64,000 bases of DNA, taken from assembly GCA_026261815.1 (NCBI GenBank), contig JAMPIT010000484.1:17210501-17274500 (forward strand), read 5' to 3'. The notes under the pieces are model-generated. The model did not search any database and was not told the DNA's origin. It was given only the letters and a program-made list of their open reading frames with translations. The translations under genes were made by a program, and so were the position numbers. The stretch is from Monarcha castaneiventris obscurior (taxonomy: Eukaryota > Chordata > Aves > Passeriformes > Monarchidae). This document shows, piece by piece, positions 63,301 to 64,000 of this stretch. Each line of letters opens with the position of its first letter. The first letter of the stretch is position 1.

Positions 63301-64000
63301 CTCAGAACTATAGTTGGCCAACTTGCAGCCCCTCTGGGTCATCCTGGCTCTGGGGACACTGGGACAAGCTGAAAGTTAGTGGAGCAAATACATGTTCCGA
63401 GCTGCTGGAGCAGTGAGCTTGATGTGTGTAGGGTGGGCAGGGTGTGATGGGGTGAGGAAAGGAGCAAGATGGCCAAGCTGGGAGAGGAAGGAGTGGGAAG
63501 AGGGCAGTTGTTGGATCGGCTCTGCTGCACAGCATAACTTCGCCCTCAGCTTTGTCACTGTCCCCATGACGTAAACTCCCTGTCTGCCCTCAGAGAAAAT
63601 GAACCACTTGTGCTTGGTAGTTGCACAGCAAGTGTTGGAGCACTTGCAGGCGAGGGGGCCTTGTGGGACTTCATGACCTCTTGTGGCTCCTTAAGCCCTT
63701 TGGGTCCAGTGCACCCTGCAGAGCTTGTCCTTGCCAACATGCGGAGGAGGCAAAGGCTGCCGTGCTCTGGTCAGGATGTTCCTTTCCCAGTTGTTACACT
63801 TCAGATACTTTTCTTTAATCCTTGAAATTAGGCGTTACTGCTTCTAGAACAAGTCTTAATGCTGTACTTCTAAAATCATCTTTTTGTTTGTTTGTTTGGT
63901 AGATCTCTGAAGCTGGGAAGGACTCCTTGCCTTCTTGGTTGCACTGGAACGCAGAGAGCAGCTCCCTGGAAGGGCTGCCCCTTGACACGGACAAGGGTGT
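51304..64000 (+). CDS. DAG1: Dystroglycan, N-terminal part (two coding exons, cut by the window end)
   Basis: Precursor of alpha- and beta-dystroglycan, the laminin receptor of the dystrophin-glycoprotein complex at the cell surface. Coding exon 51304-51585 encodes 94 residues: a signal peptide with hydrophobic core [12 protein letters not shown], then [30 protein letters not shown] and IPTDLIAS, near-identical to the human N-terminal domain, which is the part recognised by the glycosyltransferase LARGE. The donor is GTCCAG/GTGAGA, phase 0. The next exon starts at 63903 after the acceptor GTTTGTTTGGTAG and reads on in frame ([16 protein letters not shown], then [12 protein letters not shown]) to the last base. 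In mammals the remaining protein, about 800 residues, is in this one exon; here it lies beyond the window. The intron between is 51586-63902. The start ATG is chosen by alignment to human DAG1. Confidence 0.95.
54640..55160 (-). mobile_element. Ancient CR1/L3-like LINE 3'-part relic
   Basis: Read on the plus strand, several blocks in the right order recall the reverse complement of old sauropsid CR1/L3-type LINEs. There is TTAGGTTAAACAAGCCAACC with TTTCTCATAA (54802-54839), CTTCTGCACCTCCTCCAACT (54879-54898), a block around TTCCACATGAAATTTTACCA (54940-54959) with TATAAAAGCATCAAAACTTC, and GATATATCCTACCATCGTTT (55016-55035). No reverse-transcriptase frame survives. The divergence is much greater than in the other two CR1 copies, so this is an old insertion. 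Identification is from remembered family text, not a search. Confidence 0.65.
55781..55871 (-). mobile_element. CR1 LINE 3'-end fragment
   Basis: Begins TCACAGAATCACAGAGTTGT, the reverse complement of the CR1 3'-terminal octamer repeats, followed by CAGGTTGGAAAATACCTTCT and a stretch ending AACCCAGCACTGCCACGTCC ACCACTAAAC. This is the usual 3' end of an avian CR1, inserted on the minus strand and truncated at about 90 bases. Confidence 0.85.
56155..56226 (-). other. Minus-strand poly(A)-tailed 3' end (possible retrocopy or antisense transcript end)
   Basis: A run of 19 T (56155-56173) on the plus strand is preceded, in minus-strand reading, by AATAAA at 56194-56189, 15 bases before the A run, and a second AATAAA at 56226-56221. 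A signal followed at the correct distance by encoded A residues is the hallmark of a reverse-transcribed mRNA. No protein or known element was recognised further upstream on the minus strand (56230-56700), so what was copied is unknown. Confidence 0.35.
56498..56550. promoter_or_regulatory. Cluster of three GATA motifs in DAG1 intron 2
   Basis: TGATAAG at 56498-56504, CTGATAAG at 56510-56517 and the inverse CTTATC at 56545-56550 lie within 53 bases. The block is followed by non-repetitive sequence with CTAATTATAAACTGG (56649-56663). It has the look of an intronic enhancer. Binding is not shown. Confidence 0.3.
58487..58625 (-). mobile_element. CR1 LINE 3'-end fragment
   Basis: Begins CATGGAATCATAGCATATTC, continues AGAGTTGGAAGGACC, AAGTCCAAGCCCTGGCCC, AAAAATCACCATGTGTCTGA and GAGCATTGTCCAAACACTTG, ending at CTCTGGCAGGCTC. 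This follows the avian CR1 3' end closely, on the minus strand. A nine-base internal duplication (ACCATCAAG twice, 58519-58537) is specific to this copy. Confidence 0.9.

Larger units (their letters stand above)
51586..63902 (+). other. DAG1 intron 2: repeats and regulatory candidates, no gene recognised
   Basis: 12.3 kb intron between the two coding exons. It holds three LINE fragments (54640-55160, 55781-55871, 58487-58625), a minus-strand poly(A)-like 3' end (56155-56226), a GATA cluster (56498-56550) and a T run (60132-60145). It ends in a GTTT-repeat polypyrimidine tract before the acceptor. No other coding exon is supported. Confidence 0.6.

Overview
The window looks like avian nuclear DNA. 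The evidence is multi-exon genes with GT-AG introns, compact GC-rich genes with very short introns, CR1 LINE fragments whose 3' ends carry the usual GAATCAYAG-type repeats, and no mammalian-type SINEs. The proteins are vertebrate orthologues of the gene set that sits on human 3p21.31. I cannot name the species or order from sequence alone.

Layout. 1-2300 reads as the 3' UTR of a plus-strand gene lying mostly to the left; Bassoon (BSN) is my guess, from synteny only. 2991-7604 is APEH (22 coding exons, 731 residues, plus strand). 7916-12227 is a head-to-tail second copy, an APEH-like gene with the same 22-exon plan, an intact Ser/Asp/His triad and one damaged splice acceptor. 12440-16824 on the minus strand is MST1 (hepatocyte growth factor-like / macrophage-stimulating protein; 18 coding exons, 704 residues), convergent with the APEH-like gene. 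16825-17527 is a GC-rich divergent promoter interval between MST1 and the presumed non-coding first exon of DAG1 (dystroglycan, plus strand). The rest is DAG1: a 33.6 kb first intron, the first coding exon at 51304-51585, a 12.3 kb second intron, and the first 98 bases of the large coding exon from 63903, cut off by the window end.

Regions without genes. The two DAG1 introns make up about 46 kb and are mostly unique, less GC-rich DNA. Intron 2 holds two avian CR1 3'-end fragments (about 55781 and 58487), an older CR1/L3-like relic (about 54640-55160) and a minus-strand poly(A)-tailed 3' end at 56155-56226. Several minisatellites sit in the small introns of APEH, the APEH-like gene and MST1.

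Function. APEH removes N-acylated amino acids from blocked peptides in the cytosol, and the neighbour is a diverged copy of it. MST1 is a secreted, catalytically dead serine-protease-like ligand. DAG1 encodes the laminin receptor of the dystrophin complex. These are unrelated housekeeping, liver-secreted and membrane genes, not a functional cluster. The most unusual parts are the APEH-like paralogue with its damaged exon-7 acceptor, and the placement of DAG1 head-to-head with MST1, which differs from the human order DAG1-BSN-APEH-MST1. All exon boundaries below were read by eye from splice motifs and protein continuity; none was tested against transcripts.
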